Counted from the first letter of the stretch, positions 1-8,821 are shown. The stretch is DNA of 64,000 bases from JBGTFE01 sp049799955 (GCA_049799955.1 JBARIW010000066.1:34549-98548); one strand, 5' to 3'. Numbers and translations are program-made. The notes: generated by a model not told the origin, from the letters alone.

Positions 1-2
1 GC

Positions 3-1001
3 GCGATTTCGGCGCGCGGGCTTGCCTTTCTCGAACTCGGAAAATTAACCGAAGCGAGAGCGGATTTACAGGAAATCCTGAGAATCTCGCCGAATTCCGC
101 GTCCGCGATGATTAATCTCGCAAAGGTCGCGTCGGCGGAAAGAAAATTGCCCGAAGCTCTGGAATTATACGAAAAAGCGCTGGCGGCGGACGCGAAGAAT
201 TTCGACGCTCTAAGCGGTTCAGTCGGTATTTTGAGCCGCCAGAAACAGTTTGCGCAGGCGCACGCGAAAGTCGATAAGGCAATCGCGGATAATAACAATC
301 AGAAAGATATTTTGCCCGCGCTTTATTATTTGAAATCAGACGTTTTCATGTCTGAAAAGAATATCGAAAGCGCGGAAGCCGAGCTGAAAAAAGCGATTGA
401 AACGGACGAAAATTATCTTCCCGCGTATTCGGCTTATGCTTCGATTCTGGTCGCGCGAAACCAAACGGACGCGGCAGTCGAACAGTATAAAAAGGTCGTA
501 GAAAAGAAACCTTCGGCGAGCGTTTACACTTTGATAGGAATTTTGGAAGATGCGCGCGGCAATGCTTCGGAAGCGGAAAAGAATTATCGCAAAGCGCTGG
601 AAATCGCGCCCGAATCGCCGATTGCGGCAAATAATCTGGCGTGGTTACTAGCGGAAACCGGCGGAAATCTCGACGAAGCGCTGACGCTCTCGACGGCGAC
701 CGTCAAGCGAAGCTCAAACAACGCCGGTTTTTATGACACGCTCGGTTATGTTTACCTGAAAAAAGGCTTGTCTTCGATGGCGGTCGAACAGTTCAAAAAA
801 GCGGTGGCGATTGACGCGGCGCAAGCCGGAAAAATCGGTCAGACTCAGAATCCGGCGTATCGACTGCGTCTCGGAATGGCGCTGGCTTCGGCGGGCGACA
901 GGATGTCGGCGCGCAAAGAAGTCGAAACTTCCCTGCAAAACGAACAAAGCCTGAGCCAAAAGGAAGCGCAGGACGCGAAGAGTTTATTAGCGAGATTGTA
1001 G
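3..1001 (+). CDS. TPR-repeat protein of exopolysaccharide locus (5' truncated by window edge)
   Basis: The reading frame is open from base 3 with no start codon, so the N-terminus lies outside the window; the internal ATG at 108 is not the true start. The visible part (about 332 residues) is a run of tetratricopeptide repeats with the usual spaced A/G/Y/P residues (for example LAFLELGKLTEAR, YRKALEIAPESP, FYDTLGYVYLKKG). It is followed on the same strand by chain-length, ATPase, kinase and glycosyltransferase genes. This matches the large TPR protein (PrsT-like) that accompanies XrtA/PEP-CTERM exopolysaccharide loci, where it is thought to act in the periplasm in polymer assembly. The TPR fold is clear; the PrsT assignment is inference from the neighbourhood. 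Confidence 0.8.
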   Translation, partial: AISARGLAFLELGKLTEARADLQEILRISPNSASAMINLAKVASAERKLPEALELYEKALAADAKNFDALSGSVGILSRQKQFAQAHAKVDKAIADNNNQKDILPALYYLKSDVFMSEKNIESAEAELKKAIETDENYLPAYSAYASILVARNQTDAAVEQYKKVVEKKPSASVYTLIGILEDARGNASEAEKNYRKALEIAPESPIAANNLAWLLAETGGNLDEALTLSTATVKRSSNNAGFYDTLGYVYLKKGLSSMAVEQFKKAVAIDAAQAGKIGQTQNPAYRLRLGMALASAGDRMSARKEVETSLQNEQSLSQKEAQDAKSLLARL

Positions 1002-1002
1002 T

Positions 1003-1110
1003 AGATTCAAGATTCAAGATTCAAGATTTAAGATTTAAGACTGATTTTGAATTTTGAATCTTAAATTTTGAATCTTAAATCTTGAATCTTGAATTTTGAA
1101 TTTTGAATCG
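1003..1110. repeat. Intergenic palindrome, 'AAGATTCAAGATT' word family, copy 1
   Basis: Starting just after the stop codon, the left arm repeats words such as GATTCAA and GATTTAA and the right arm repeats their reverse complements (TTGAATC, TTAAATC), so the region can fold into one long A/T-rich hairpin. Related copies lie at 2996-3072, 4143-4235, 6770-6911 and 9051-9136. It separates co-directional genes. Confidence 0.8.
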
Positions 1111-1129
1111 AATAGAGGAAATTTGAAAA

Positions 1130-1312
1130 ATGTCGGTGATTGCAATTTTTTTAGATGTAACTAATCAAAATTTGCTTTTGGGCTATGTTCCCGAATCAAT
1201 CGGTTTGCTGCTTTTCGGCATCGGTTTGGTTGTTTTGACCGTGATTTTACGCCGGATTTTCAGCCGCATTGAAAACGGAAACGAGCAAAAACAGGTTAAG
1301 GCTAAGAACTAA
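1130..1312 (+). CDS. 60-residue membrane microprotein with PEP-CTERM-like signal
   Basis: A GAGG motif precedes the ATG and the stop lies 19 bp before the next gene, so it sits cleanly within the operon. The protein has a VPES motif at about residues 20-23, directly followed by a hydrophobic helix of about 18 residues and then an RR/R-rich stretch (LRRIFSR), with a polar tail of about 14 residues. VPEP-like motif, helix and arginines is the architecture of PEP-CTERM sorting signals cut by exosortase. Unlike ordinary substrates, it has almost no mature domain and only a short mildly hydrophobic N-terminus. It might be a minimal substrate, a regulator or a membrane subunit of the polysaccharide machine. 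The coding call is fairly good; the function is unknown. Confidence 0.6.
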   Translation: MSVIAIFLDVTNQNLLLGYVPESIGLLLFGIGLVVLTVILRRIFSRIENGNEQKQVKAKN

Positions 1313-1331
1313 TTTAACAGGACGAATAGAG

Positions 1332-2993
1332 ATGAGCGTTGAATTTAGACAAAGAACGGCAGGCGAGTTTATCAAAGCGTTAAAGCGGCGGAAATGGCTG
1401 ATTTTACTGCCTGTTCTGACGATGACGGCGGCAATCGGTTATATTGTTTACAAATTGCCGAGCGTTTACGAATCGAAAACGGTTCTGACCGTCAAACCGC
1501 CGACGATTTCCGAAAAAGTCGTCCAGTCTTTGACGGACGAAGATTTGTCGCAGCGTCTTCAGACGATTAATACGGAAGTTTTGAGCCGCAATTCGCTTGA
1601 GCCGATGATTGCGAAATACGAGCTTTTCAAGCTGGAAAAGGAAGCCGGAATGGACACGGCGCTGATTATCGAAAAGATGTATAAAAACATCACGGTCGAT
1701 GTCGAAAAAAACGACGACGATAACAAAGTCGCGTCTTTCAGCATAAAATATCGCGACCGTTCGCCCGAAGCAGCGCGAAATGTAACGGCTGAGCTTGCCA
1801 GCAAATACGTCAACGCGCAGATTCTGCAATCGACGCAGACGGCTGAAGTAACGCAGGAGTTTCTCGAAAACCAGCTTAATTTAGCCAGAGAGGAGCTCGA
1901 CAAAAAAGACAAAGAACGACTAAAGATAATGCAGGAGAACGTCGATATTCTGCCCGAAGCCGTGCAGGGCTTGATTGCCCAGCGCGAAGGTTTGCAGCAA
2001 CGCGAGGAAACGATTGCCAAAGACAAGCAAAGTTTAATCACCGAAAAAGGTCGGCTTAACGACAGCATTCGCGCATTGAACAGCCAGGCTCGCATCATCG
2101 AAGATTTCGGCGAGCGCGAAACGCAGGATGTCGCCACGCAGGCTTCAAGGGTTGAAGATTCGCCGCCCTACGTAGCATTGATTACGAAACGCGCGGAGCT
2201 AAACTCAAAGCTGGAAAACCTGAAAATAACTTTGCGGGAAAAACATCCCGAAGTAATCAAAGCGCAAAACGACATTAAAAAAATCAACGATGAAATCGAG
2301 GAACTGAAAAAAAATACGCAGGCGCGCGTCAAAGATGCCACGCAGTCGAGCTCGCGCAAAGCCGAATTGCAGAAGAAAAATCTGGAAATCGAAAAAGAAA
2401 AGGCGGAAAGCCAAATCACTTCGATTGACCAGCAGATGATTCAAAAAGACAACGATTTGCGTCAAAATTCGGCGCAGATTGCGGCTATCGACGAAAAAAT
2501 CAATGCTTCGCCGAACGTTAAAGTCGCGCTCGAAGGCATCAACACGCAGTATCAGTCGGCAAAACAGACTTACGACGAGCGTTTGAAAAAATATAACGAC
2601 GGGCAGCAGCAGGTTTCGCGCGCGCGCAACGTGCAGGGCGAAACGGTCGGCGTGGTTGACGCGGCAAATCTGCCGCAGTCGCCGGTCGCGCCGAAACGCT
2701 CACTGCTGACGGCGCTCGGCGGCGCGATTGGTCTGGTTATCGGTTTGCTTTTAGCCGGAATTTTCGAGATTCCGCGTCTTTTCAAGATTCAGAATATCGA
2801 AGACGCCAAGCATTACACGGGTCTTCCGGTTATCGCATCCGTTCCGCCGCTTCTTTCCTACAATGAAAAAGCATGGAAGGCGCGCGCGCACTGGATGAAA
2901 GTTTTGACCGGAACGGCGGCGGCAATAACCGCGATTCCCGTCATCGTCATGATTTTGCAGGCGACAAGAATTTTTGAGCGAATGGTTTCATAG
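1332..2993 (+). CDS. Polysaccharide chain-length determinant (Wzz/GumC-type)
   Basis: The start chosen is the ATG at 1332, which gives MSVEFRQRT and a short cytoplasmic tail before the first helix. The frame is open further upstream to 1269, but that overlaps the preceding small gene. There is a transmembrane helix at about residues 22-41, a Wzz-type domain, a long periplasmic region rich in Glu/Lys/Gln coiled coil (about residues 170-430), a proline-containing loop (LPQSPVAPKRS), a second helix at about 455-478 and a third near the C-terminus. This layout is that of co-polymerases that set polymer length and contact the export channel. No kinase domain is fused; the kinase is encoded separately two genes downstream. 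Family call is strong, polymer identity unknown. Confidence 0.88.
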   Translation: MSVEFRQRTAGEFIKALKRRKWLILLPVLTMTAAIGYIVYKLPSVYESKTVLTVKPPTISEKVVQSLTDEDLSQRLQTINTEVLSRNSLEPMIAKYELFKLEKEAGMDTALIIEKMYKNITVDVEKNDDDNKVASFSIKYRDRSPEAARNVTAELASKYVNAQILQSTQTAEVTQEFLENQLNLAREELDKKDKERLKIMQENVDILPEAVQGLIAQREGLQQREETIAKDKQSLITEKGRLNDSIRALNSQARIIEDFGERETQDVATQASRVEDSPPYVALITKRAELNSKLENLKITLREKHPEVIKAQNDIKKINDEIEELKKNTQARVKDATQSSSRKAELQKKNLEIEKEKAESQITSIDQQMIQKDNDLRQNSAQIAAIDEKINASPNVKVALEGINTQYQSAKQTYDERLKKYNDGQQQVSRARNVQGETVGVVDAANLPQSPVAPKRSLLTALGGAIGLVIGLLLAGIFEIPRLFKIQNIEDAKHYTGLPVIASVPPLLSYNEKAWKARAHWMKVLTGTAAAITAIPVIVMILQATRIFERMVS

Positions 2994-2995
2994 AG

Positions 2996-3072
2996 ATTTG
3001 AGATTCAAGGTTCAAAATTCAAGATTCGAAATCGAAAATTAATCTTAAATTTTGAATCTTAAATCTTGAATC
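2996..3072. repeat. Intergenic palindrome, 'AAGATTCAAGATT' word family, copy 2
   Basis: Left-arm words GATTCAAG and TTCAAAATTC face right-arm TTAAATTTTGAATC and CTTGAATCC. It fills the space between the chain-length gene and the ATPase gene and leaves only a short leader with the ribosome site GGAGAAAG before the next ATG. Confidence 0.8.
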
Positions 3073-3088
3073 CTTTCGGAGAAAGATT

Positions 3089-4144
3089 ATGTATAAAGAA
3101 TTTTTCGGATTAGAAGACATCCCGTTTACCTTAACGCCCGACCCGCGTTTTATCGTGTTCACGCCGAGCTATAACGAAGTTTTGGCGAGCCTTTATTACG
3201 GTCTGGAAAACGCGAAGGGCTTAATCGTTCTGACGGGTGAAGTCGGAACGGGCAAAACGACCGCGCTGAGATGGATTTTGCGCCGTCTCGATTCGTCGGT
3301 TCTGGCGGCTTATGTTTTTAATCCGCGTCTTTCGATTGATGAATTTTATCATCACGTAACGCAGATGCTCGGAATCCGCGACTGGTCGAATAAAGCCGAG
3401 CTTTTGCAGGAAATGGGCAGAGTTCTGGAAGAACGCCACCGTCGCGGGCTTCGAACGGTTTTAATCATCGACGAAGCGCACGAGCTTTCCGATTACGTTC
3501 TCGAAGAAATTCGACTTCTCTTAAATTTCGAGTCGGACAACGCGAAACACCTGCAAATCGTTCTGACCGGACAGCCCGAGCTTCGCGCGAAACTGAATAA
3601 AACAAACTTGCGCCAGCTCAAACAGCGCGTCGCGCTTCGCTGCAATATGCACCAGCTTCCGAACGTCGATGAAGTCGAAAGATACATTACCGAACGTCTT
3701 TTAATCGGCGGTTCAGACCAGCCGAATATTTTCACGCCGGGCGCGATTGATTTTATTTTTCAATGCTCGGAAGGCATTCCGCGCCAGATTAACAATATCT
3801 GCGACAACGCGCTGATTACGGCTTATGCCGCCGGAGAACAGATTATCGGCAGGCAGATAATCGAAGAAGTCGCCGAAAATCTGGATTTGCTGCCGGACAA
3901 AGAGATTCTGATGATTCAGGAAAAAACTGCCGAGAACGTCAGCTCGTCGGGAATTTTAACCGCCGAAGCCCGCGAGGAGCTTTGGAAAAATCAAGCCAGA
4001 ACGGAGCCGAACAGCCCAAAAAAGTTCCAAAGTAAATCTTCCAACGGTAACGGCGGTTTTAACGGCAACGGAAATCATCATTTATTCGAAGATTCGGACG
4101 ATGATATTCATCTGGAAATCGGAGAAGTCGGCGGATTTTATTAG
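3089..4144 (+). CDS. ExeA-like AAA ATPase of XrtA-type exopolysaccharide locus
   Basis: It starts MYKEFFGL, the typical beginning of the ExeA/GspA-like and XrtA-associated ATPases (FG(L)...PF...PDP). Walker A is GEVGTGKTT at about residues 50-58 and Walker B is VLIIDEAHEL at about residue 125. The sensor region GQPELRAKL and the GIPRQINNICD segment are typical. The C-terminal 80 residues are polar with a Gly/Asn-rich linker. The protein is cytoplasmic and thought to power or regulate assembly of the secretion or polysaccharide machine. A GGAGAAAG ribosome site precedes the ATG. Its place between chain-length and kinase genes is the canonical order for PEP-CTERM exopolysaccharide clusters. Confidence 0.87.
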   Translation: MYKEFFGLEDIPFTLTPDPRFIVFTPSYNEVLASLYYGLENAKGLIVLTGEVGTGKTTALRWILRRLDSSVLAAYVFNPRLSIDEFYHHVTQMLGIRDWSNKAELLQEMGRVLEERHRRGLRTVLIIDEAHELSDYVLEEIRLLLNFESDNAKHLQIVLTGQPELRAKLNKTNLRQLKQRVALRCNMHQLPNVDEVERYITERLLIGGSDQPNIFTPGAIDFIFQCSEGIPRQINNICDNALITAYAAGEQIIGRQIIEEVAENLDLLPDKEILMIQEKTAENVSSSGILTAEAREELWKNQARTEPNSPKKFQSKSSNGNGGFNGNGNHHLFEDSDDDIHLEIGEVGGFY

Positions 4145-4235
4145 AAATTCAAAATTCAAGATTCAAAATTCAAGATTGGGAATGCTGTTTTCTAATCTTA
4201 AATCTTAAATTTTGAATCTTAAATCTTAAATCTAT
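4143..4235. repeat. Intergenic palindrome, 'AAGATTCAAGATT' word family, copy 3
   Basis: Words TTCAAAATTC and CAAGATT on the left pair with AATCTTAAATC and TTTTGAATC on the right. The element overlaps the stop codon of the ATPase gene and runs right up to the start codon of the kinase gene, so no separate Shine-Dalgarno sequence is visible for the latter. Confidence 0.78.
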
Positions 4236-5261
4236 ATGAGTATTCTTAGAGCATTACAGAAAAAGCAGTCCGAGCAGGCAGACGATGTTCAGTCGCCTGT
4301 AAATAAGGTCGAAACGCAGGTTACGTCAAAAGTCGTGCCTTTTGACGCGAGCAGCCGCCGCATGACCAAACCGCCGGAGCTTTTTGTAAATAACGAAATT
4401 AAAATCGGGAAACCGGTTTCGGCGCTCAATGGACAGTCGGATTCTTTAATCGGGACGGCACTCCCTGATTCTAGGTCGGAAATAACTGTCGGGGCAACAT
4501 TGAACGCCGTTGGCTTAACGCGCACTGTCGAAAAACGTCTGCCGGATTTTACCGTGTGGGACGTTGAGGCGGAGCGCGTTGAGCCGCGTCTTGTCGCGAT
4601 TACGCAGCCGCATTCGAATTACTGCGAAGAATACCGCAGCCTTCGAACGCACGTTCTGCATCGCAGTCAAAAGCAGAAATTGCAGTCAATCGTCATCGCC
4701 AGCATCAATCCGAGCGAAGGCAAATCCGTTACGGCGCTCAATCTTTCGTGGATGCTCGCGCAGACCGACGGCGTGAAATGCCTGATTATCGACAGCGATT
4801 TGCGTATGCCTTCACTAACGGATTATCTCGGCATCGAAACCGACAAAGGGCTTTCGGACATTCTGGCGGGAAACGCGAGCGTAAACGAATCGATTATTAA
4901 ATTAAATCCTGCCGGACTGCATATTATGCCCGGCGGCGAGGCGCGAAGCGATGTCGCCGAATTGATTTCGGGTCCGAAATTTAAAGAAATCCTGCGCGAA
5001 TGTCGCGAAATGTTTGATTACGTGATTATCGACGCGCCGCCGCTCGGAATTTTTACCGACGCCGCCGTTTTGATAAATCATGCTGATGGCGCGATGCTCG
5101 TCGTTCGCGCCGGCAGAACGCGTTACAGCGCGATTGACCGCGTGATGGAAACGCTTCCGCGCGAGAGAATGCTCGGCGTGGTTCTGAATCAATCCGAAGA
5201 CGTTTTGGACGAAAGCCATTACAATTACGGCTACTATAATAAAAACAGGCAGAAAGAGTAG
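4236..5261 (+). CDS. CpsD/CapB-family protein-tyrosine kinase
   Basis: The BY-kinase ATPase domain occupies about residues 110-320. A variant Walker A reads NPSEGKSVT, Walker A' is LIIDSDLRMPS and Walker B is YVIIDAPP. The C-terminus carries a tyrosine cluster (HYNYGYYNK), the usual autophosphorylation tail. The first ~100 residues are polar and poorly conserved, with no membrane helix, as expected for a stand-alone kinase that partners the Wzz-type protein encoded upstream. Phosphorylation cycling of this pair controls polymer length and export. No Shine-Dalgarno is obvious because the preceding repeat runs up to the ATG. Confidence 0.88.
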   Translation: MSILRALQKKQSEQADDVQSPVNKVETQVTSKVVPFDASSRRMTKPPELFVNNEIKIGKPVSALNGQSDSLIGTALPDSRSEITVGATLNAVGLTRTVEKRLPDFTVWDVEAERVEPRLVAITQPHSNYCEEYRSLRTHVLHRSQKQKLQSIVIASINPSEGKSVTALNLSWMLAQTDGVKCLIIDSDLRMPSLTDYLGIETDKGLSDILAGNASVNESIIKLNPAGLHIMPGGEARSDVAELISGPKFKEILRECREMFDYVIIDAPPLGIFTDAAVLINHADGAMLVVRAGRTRYSAIDRVMETLPRERMLGVVLNQSEDVLDESHYNYGYYNKNRQKE

Positions 5262-5281
5262 TCAATTACGAAGATGAAGAG

Positions 5282-5349
5282 GACCTTTGACCTTTGATTT
5301 TTGACCTTTGAAAAATCTTCAAAAATCAAAGGTCAAAGGTCAAAGGTCA
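5282..5349. repeat. Intergenic palindrome, 'GACCTTTGA' word family
   Basis: The left arm is GACCTTTGA and near copies; the right arm is three tandem copies of the complement AAAGGTC, separated by a short A/T loop. It has the same architecture as the other intergenic palindromes but an unrelated word. It lies between the kinase and sugar transferase genes. Confidence 0.85.
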
Positions 5350-5377
5350 TTTATTTTCAATTCGTAATTCGTTCGCC

Positions 5378-6769
5378 ATGAATGCAGCAAAATTCAGCCC
5401 TCGAACCATCTGGTTGATTTTCGCCGATGCCGCCATAATTTACGGCGGCATCATTCTCGCTTTGTATCTGCGCCTCGGCATCGGAGCTTTCGATTTTGAA
5501 TTAAACGATAAAAACGGCTGGTATAAAATCGGGCTGGCAACCTGCGTCTGTCTTCTGAATTTATATTTTTACGACCTTTACGATTACACCGTCATGGGCA
5601 ATCGCCGCGAATTGCTTTTGCGGCTCGTACAGGCGCTCGGAATCGCCTGGGCTTTGCTCGCATTCGTCTTTTATTTCGCGCCGCCCCTGATGATTGGACG
5701 CGGCGTTTCGGTCATTTCCGTCCCGATTGTTCTGATTTTGCTTCTGACGTGGCGGATTTTGATTCATTATTTGACGGGACATCCCGAAATCGGCGAGAAA
5801 ATTCTCGTCGTCGGCACGGGAAAAGCGGCGTTTGACACGGCAAAAGCGGTCTGGGAAAGACGCGACGCGGGCTATCGTATCGCCGGTTTTGTAACCGAAA
5901 ACGGCTCGCAACCGAAGGATTTGCCGCAAAAGATGAATCTTCTGGGCAGCGCGAATAATCTCGAAGAAATTATAAGGAGCGAAAAAATCAATCGCGTCGT
6001 CATCGCCGTCCGCGAGCGTCGCGGGACTTTCCCGACCGAAACGCTTTTGCGGATGAGCCTTGCTGGAAACGTCAATATCGAAGAATGCACTTCGTTTTTC
6101 GAGCGCGTAACAGGAAAAGTTCATATCGATATGCTTCGCCCTTCGTGGCTGATTTTCGCCGGGCGCAAACGCGGCACGATTCTCGGAAACGTTTTTCGCG
6201 AGCTTGTTCACCGTCTGCTGGCTTTAATCGGGTTGATTGTTTCGCTGCCGATTGCTGTTTTGACCGCCGTTTTAATCAAGCTCGAATCGCGCGGCGGAAT
6301 TTTTTATCGTCAGGAAAGAGTCGGGAAAAACGGGAAAATCTTTAAAGTCATCAAGTTTCGCTCGATGAAAACTGACGCGGAAGCCGACGGCAAACCCGTC
6401 TGGGCGAAAGACGATGACGCGCGCGCCACCAGAATCGGGCGCGTTATCCGCAAAATCCGCGTCGATGAAATTCCGCAGTTCTGGAACATCATCAAAGGCG
6501 AGATGAGCTTTGTCGGACCGCGCCCGGAACGCCCGCATTTTGTCGCGCAGCTTGCGGAAGAAATTCCCTTTTACGAGCATCGTCATCTGGTCGCGCCGGG
6601 TTTAACGGGCTGGGCGCAAATAAAATATCCATATGGCGCATCGGTCGCGGACGCGCGGCAGAAATTGGAGTACGAGCTTTATTACATCAAAAATCAGAGC
6701 CTGACGCTCGATTTGTTAATCGTGTTTGAAACGGTGAAAACCGTACTTTTTGGAAAAGGCGGGCGATGA
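5378..6769 (+). CDS. Exopolysaccharide polyprenyl glycosylphosphotransferase
   Basis: The N-terminal third has about four membrane helices, followed by a Rossmann-like CoA-binding domain (KILVVGTGKAAFD, about residue 142) and a C-terminal bacterial sugar transferase domain from about residue 265. That domain has KFRSMKTDAE, RKIRVDEIPQFWNI, GEMSFVGPRPERP and GLTGWAQI, the hallmark motifs of WbaP/UndP-glucose-1-phosphate transferases. It would move a sugar-1-phosphate from a nucleotide sugar to undecaprenyl phosphate on the inner membrane, starting each repeat unit. Length (463 residues) is normal. The donor sugar cannot be read from sequence. Confidence 0.92.
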   Translation: MNAAKFSPRTIWLIFADAAIIYGGIILALYLRLGIGAFDFELNDKNGWYKIGLATCVCLLNLYFYDLYDYTVMGNRRELLLRLVQALGIAWALLAFVFYFAPPLMIGRGVSVISVPIVLILLLTWRILIHYLTGHPEIGEKILVVGTGKAAFDTAKAVWERRDAGYRIAGFVTENGSQPKDLPQKMNLLGSANNLEEIIRSEKINRVVIAVRERRGTFPTETLLRMSLAGNVNIEECTSFFERVTGKVHIDMLRPSWLIFAGRKRGTILGNVFRELVHRLLALIGLIVSLPIAVLTAVLIKLESRGGIFYRQERVGKNGKIFKVIKFRSMKTDAEADGKPVWAKDDDARATRIGRVIRKIRVDEIPQFWNIIKGEMSFVGPRPERPHFVAQLAEEIPFYEHRHLVAPGLTGWAQIKYPYGASVADARQKLEYELYYIKNQSLTLDLLIVFETVKTVLFGKGGR

Positions 6770-6911
6770 TTCAAGATTCCAGATTCAAAATTCAAGATTT
6801 AAGATTTAAGATTTAAGATTTAAGATTGGTTTTCGATTTCAAATCTTGAATTTTGAATTTTGAATCTTGAATTTCAAATCTTGAATTTTGAATCTGGAAT
6901 CTGGAATCTTA
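6770..6911. repeat. Intergenic palindrome, 'AAGATTCAAGATT' word family, copy 4 (longest)
   Basis: It begins at the stop codon of the sugar transferase and spans about 140 bp. The left arm has four tandem AAGATTT copies and the right arm many TTGAATTTTGAATC words. The arms can pair over much of their length. It is followed by about 28 bp of leader before the export gene. Confidence 0.82.
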
Positions 6912-6939
6912 TAGACGTTTTTATTGACGGAGAAAGTAG

Positions 6940-7758
6940 ATGAAAGCAGTAAAATTATTCAGCAATATCGGTTTGACTTTAATTTTTGGTTTGATTTTTT
7001 CGGCGGCGATTTTTGCGCAGACGGAAAATCCTAAGACGCAGGAAAAAGCGGTTGAAACCGAAAAAACCACCGAAACAAAAAAGGAAGAAATTAAACCTGT
7101 CAGCGCCGATGCCGACAAAACGACTTTGGCGGAAACCGTGTCCGGCGACGAACAGGAAGTTTTGACCTATTACAACAATTATCTGAAGGAATACAGGCTC
7201 GGACCGAACGACGTTATCTCGGTCGAGGTTTTCGGTCAATGTCCCGATTACTGCAAAACCGGAATCACCGTTCCGCCGACGGCGCGAATTTCTTATCCGC
7301 TCGTTCGTGAAGGCGTGCTGGTCGGCGGCAAAACGGTCGAGCAGGTCGCCGATGAAATTACCAAAAAACTCGATGAATACATTATCGACCCGAAAGTCAC
7401 CGTAACGCTCGACCGGGCGATGTCGGCGCGCTACAGCGTGATGGGCAAGGTCGCGACGCCCGGAATTCGTATTCTGGACAGAAAAGTCAGTCTTTACGAA
7501 GCGGTTTCCGTCGAAGCCGGCGGCGTTTTGAAAGAAGGCAATAAGAAGAAAATCGCGCTCGTACGCTTTGACGCGCAGGGCAAATTGACCAAACAGCTTG
7601 TAGATTTGGCGGCTATCGAAAGCGGCAAATCGCCGATGATTTATCTTAATCCGGGCGACCAGGTTTTCGTGCCGGGCAAAGGCTTTACCATCGACACGGT
7701 CTTTAAAACTCTGGAAAAAGTCAGCCTTGTCCGGCTGCTTTTCGGAAGCCCGTTTTAA
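6940..7758 (+). CDS. Polysaccharide export protein (Wza/SLBB family)
   Basis: A signal peptide (Lys, hydrophobic core, FAQ) ends near residue 27, then a Lys/Glu/Thr-rich linker. The Poly_export domain begins at YRLGPNDVISVEVFGQCPD and carries the typical ISYPLV...GKTVEQVADEITKKL segment. A SLBB-like domain follows (YSVMGKVATPG, LYEAVSVEAGGVL). No lipobox is visible, unlike E. coli Wza, and the protein is shorter (272 residues) with only one SLBB domain. It would form or help form the outer-membrane export path for the polymer made by the upstream genes. A GGAGAAAG ribosome site precedes the ATG. Confidence 0.88.
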   Translation: MKAVKLFSNIGLTLIFGLIFSAAIFAQTENPKTQEKAVETEKTTETKKEEIKPVSADADKTTLAETVSGDEQEVLTYYNNYLKEYRLGPNDVISVEVFGQCPDYCKTGITVPPTARISYPLVREGVLVGGKTVEQVADEITKKLDEYIIDPKVTVTLDRAMSARYSVMGKVATPGIRILDRKVSLYEAVSVEAGGVLKEGNKKKIALVRFDAQGKLTKQLVDLAAIESGKSPMIYLNPGDQVFVPGKGFTIDTVFKTLEKVSLVRLLFGSPF

Positions 7759-7760
7759 TA

Positions 7761-7812
7761 GAAGTAAGAAGTGAGATGTGAGAACTGAATTTAGATTCTC
7801 ACTTCTCACTTG
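7761..7812. repeat. Intergenic palindrome, 'GAAGTGAGA' word family
   Basis: The left arm AAGAAGTGAGATGTGAGAA and the right arm TTCTCACTTCTCACTTG are reverse complements apart from small differences, with a loop of about 15 bases. It lies directly after the export gene stop codon. Confidence 0.85.
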
Positions 7813-7819
7813 ATTTATT

Positions 7820-8821
7820 ATGAATCCGCTTAATAAAATTCTTGCGCTTCTGCTTTGCCTTTTCTGCTTTCAAGGCGCGCAAGCCAACTGGGTGAAACAA
7901 AATTCGAACAGCTTTGCGTGGCTGCGCGACGTTTATTTTCTGAACGAAAAAACGGGTTGGATTGCGGGAAGCGCGGGAACTTTGCTTGCTACGAATGACG
8001 GCGGAACGAGCTGGAAAAAACAAAACGGAATTACCGAAGACACGATTCTTCAGGTTTATTTTTCGAATGAATCCAGCGGCTGGCTTTTATGCGAGCGAAA
8101 CATCTACAATCGCGGCTCAAATTCGGTGTCCTATCTCCTGAAAACCTCGGACGGCGGCAAAAATTGGGAGAGAATGGAAATTGTCGAAAACGGTCGGACG
8201 CGCATCGCGAAGATATTTTTCGACGATAAAAACAACGGTTTCGCCATCGGCGAATCGGGCGCGTTTTACGTTTTGCCGAACGCGGAAGAAAAATGGAAAC
8301 GTCGTGCCGCGCCAATCAGATATTTACTGCTTGACGGCGCGTTTACGGACGACACGCACGGCGTCATCGTCGGCGCGGGCGGCAGCATTGTTTTTACCGA
8401 AGACGCCGGCTCAAGCTGGAATCAGTCAAACGTCTTCGGCGACGCTAACGGGAAATTTAATTCGGTTTTCTTCATCAATCAAAAAACAGGCTGGACAGCC
8501 GGAACCGGCGGCAGAATTTTTCAAACCACAAGCGGCGGAAAAACGTGGCGCGAGCAAAAATCGGGCACGACAAAAAATCTAAACGGAATTTACTTTGTCG
8601 ATTCTAAAGAAGGCTGGGCAATCGGTGAAGAAGGCGCGATTCTGCACACGACGACGACGGGAAATACGTGGACGCAGTTTAACTCGAAAATCAAACACAA
8701 GCTCGAAAAAATATTTTTTGTCGGAGAAAAAGGTTGGATAGTCGGTTTCGGCGGCACGATTTTATCTTACGGCGGCGAATCGAGCCAGATGCGGAAGCCT
8801 GTCCTGAAGAACGCGAATTGA
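7820..8821 (+). CDS. Secreted Ycf48/BNR-type beta-propeller protein
   Basis: A signal peptide ends around QGAQAN. The mature protein is built from repeats of about 45 residues with the pattern VYFLNEKTGWIAGSAGTLL...NDGGTSW, that is GW-x-(I/V)-G, G-x-I/L and T-x-D/S-GG-x-(S/T/N)W, typical of the photosynthesis-system-II-assembly/Ycf48-like fold. At least six such blades can be counted. Proteins of this family bind partner complexes as propellers; in exopolysaccharide loci their role is not established. It is the last gene of the plus-strand cluster, 61 bp after the export gene. A structural or assembly role in the periplasm is inference. Confidence 0.75.
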   Translation: MNPLNKILALLLCLFCFQGAQANWVKQNSNSFAWLRDVYFLNEKTGWIAGSAGTLLATNDGGTSWKKQNGITEDTILQVYFSNESSGWLLCERNIYNRGSNSVSYLLKTSDGGKNWERMEIVENGRTRIAKIFFDDKNNGFAIGESGAFYVLPNAEEKWKRRAAPIRYLLLDGAFTDDTHGVIVGAGGSIVFTEDAGSSWNQSNVFGDANGKFNSVFFINQKTGWTAGTGGRIFQTTSGGKTWREQKSGTTKNLNGIYFVDSKEGWAIGEEGAILHTTTTGNTWTQFNSKIKHKLEKIFFVGEKGWIVGFGGTILSYGGESSQMRKPVLKNAN

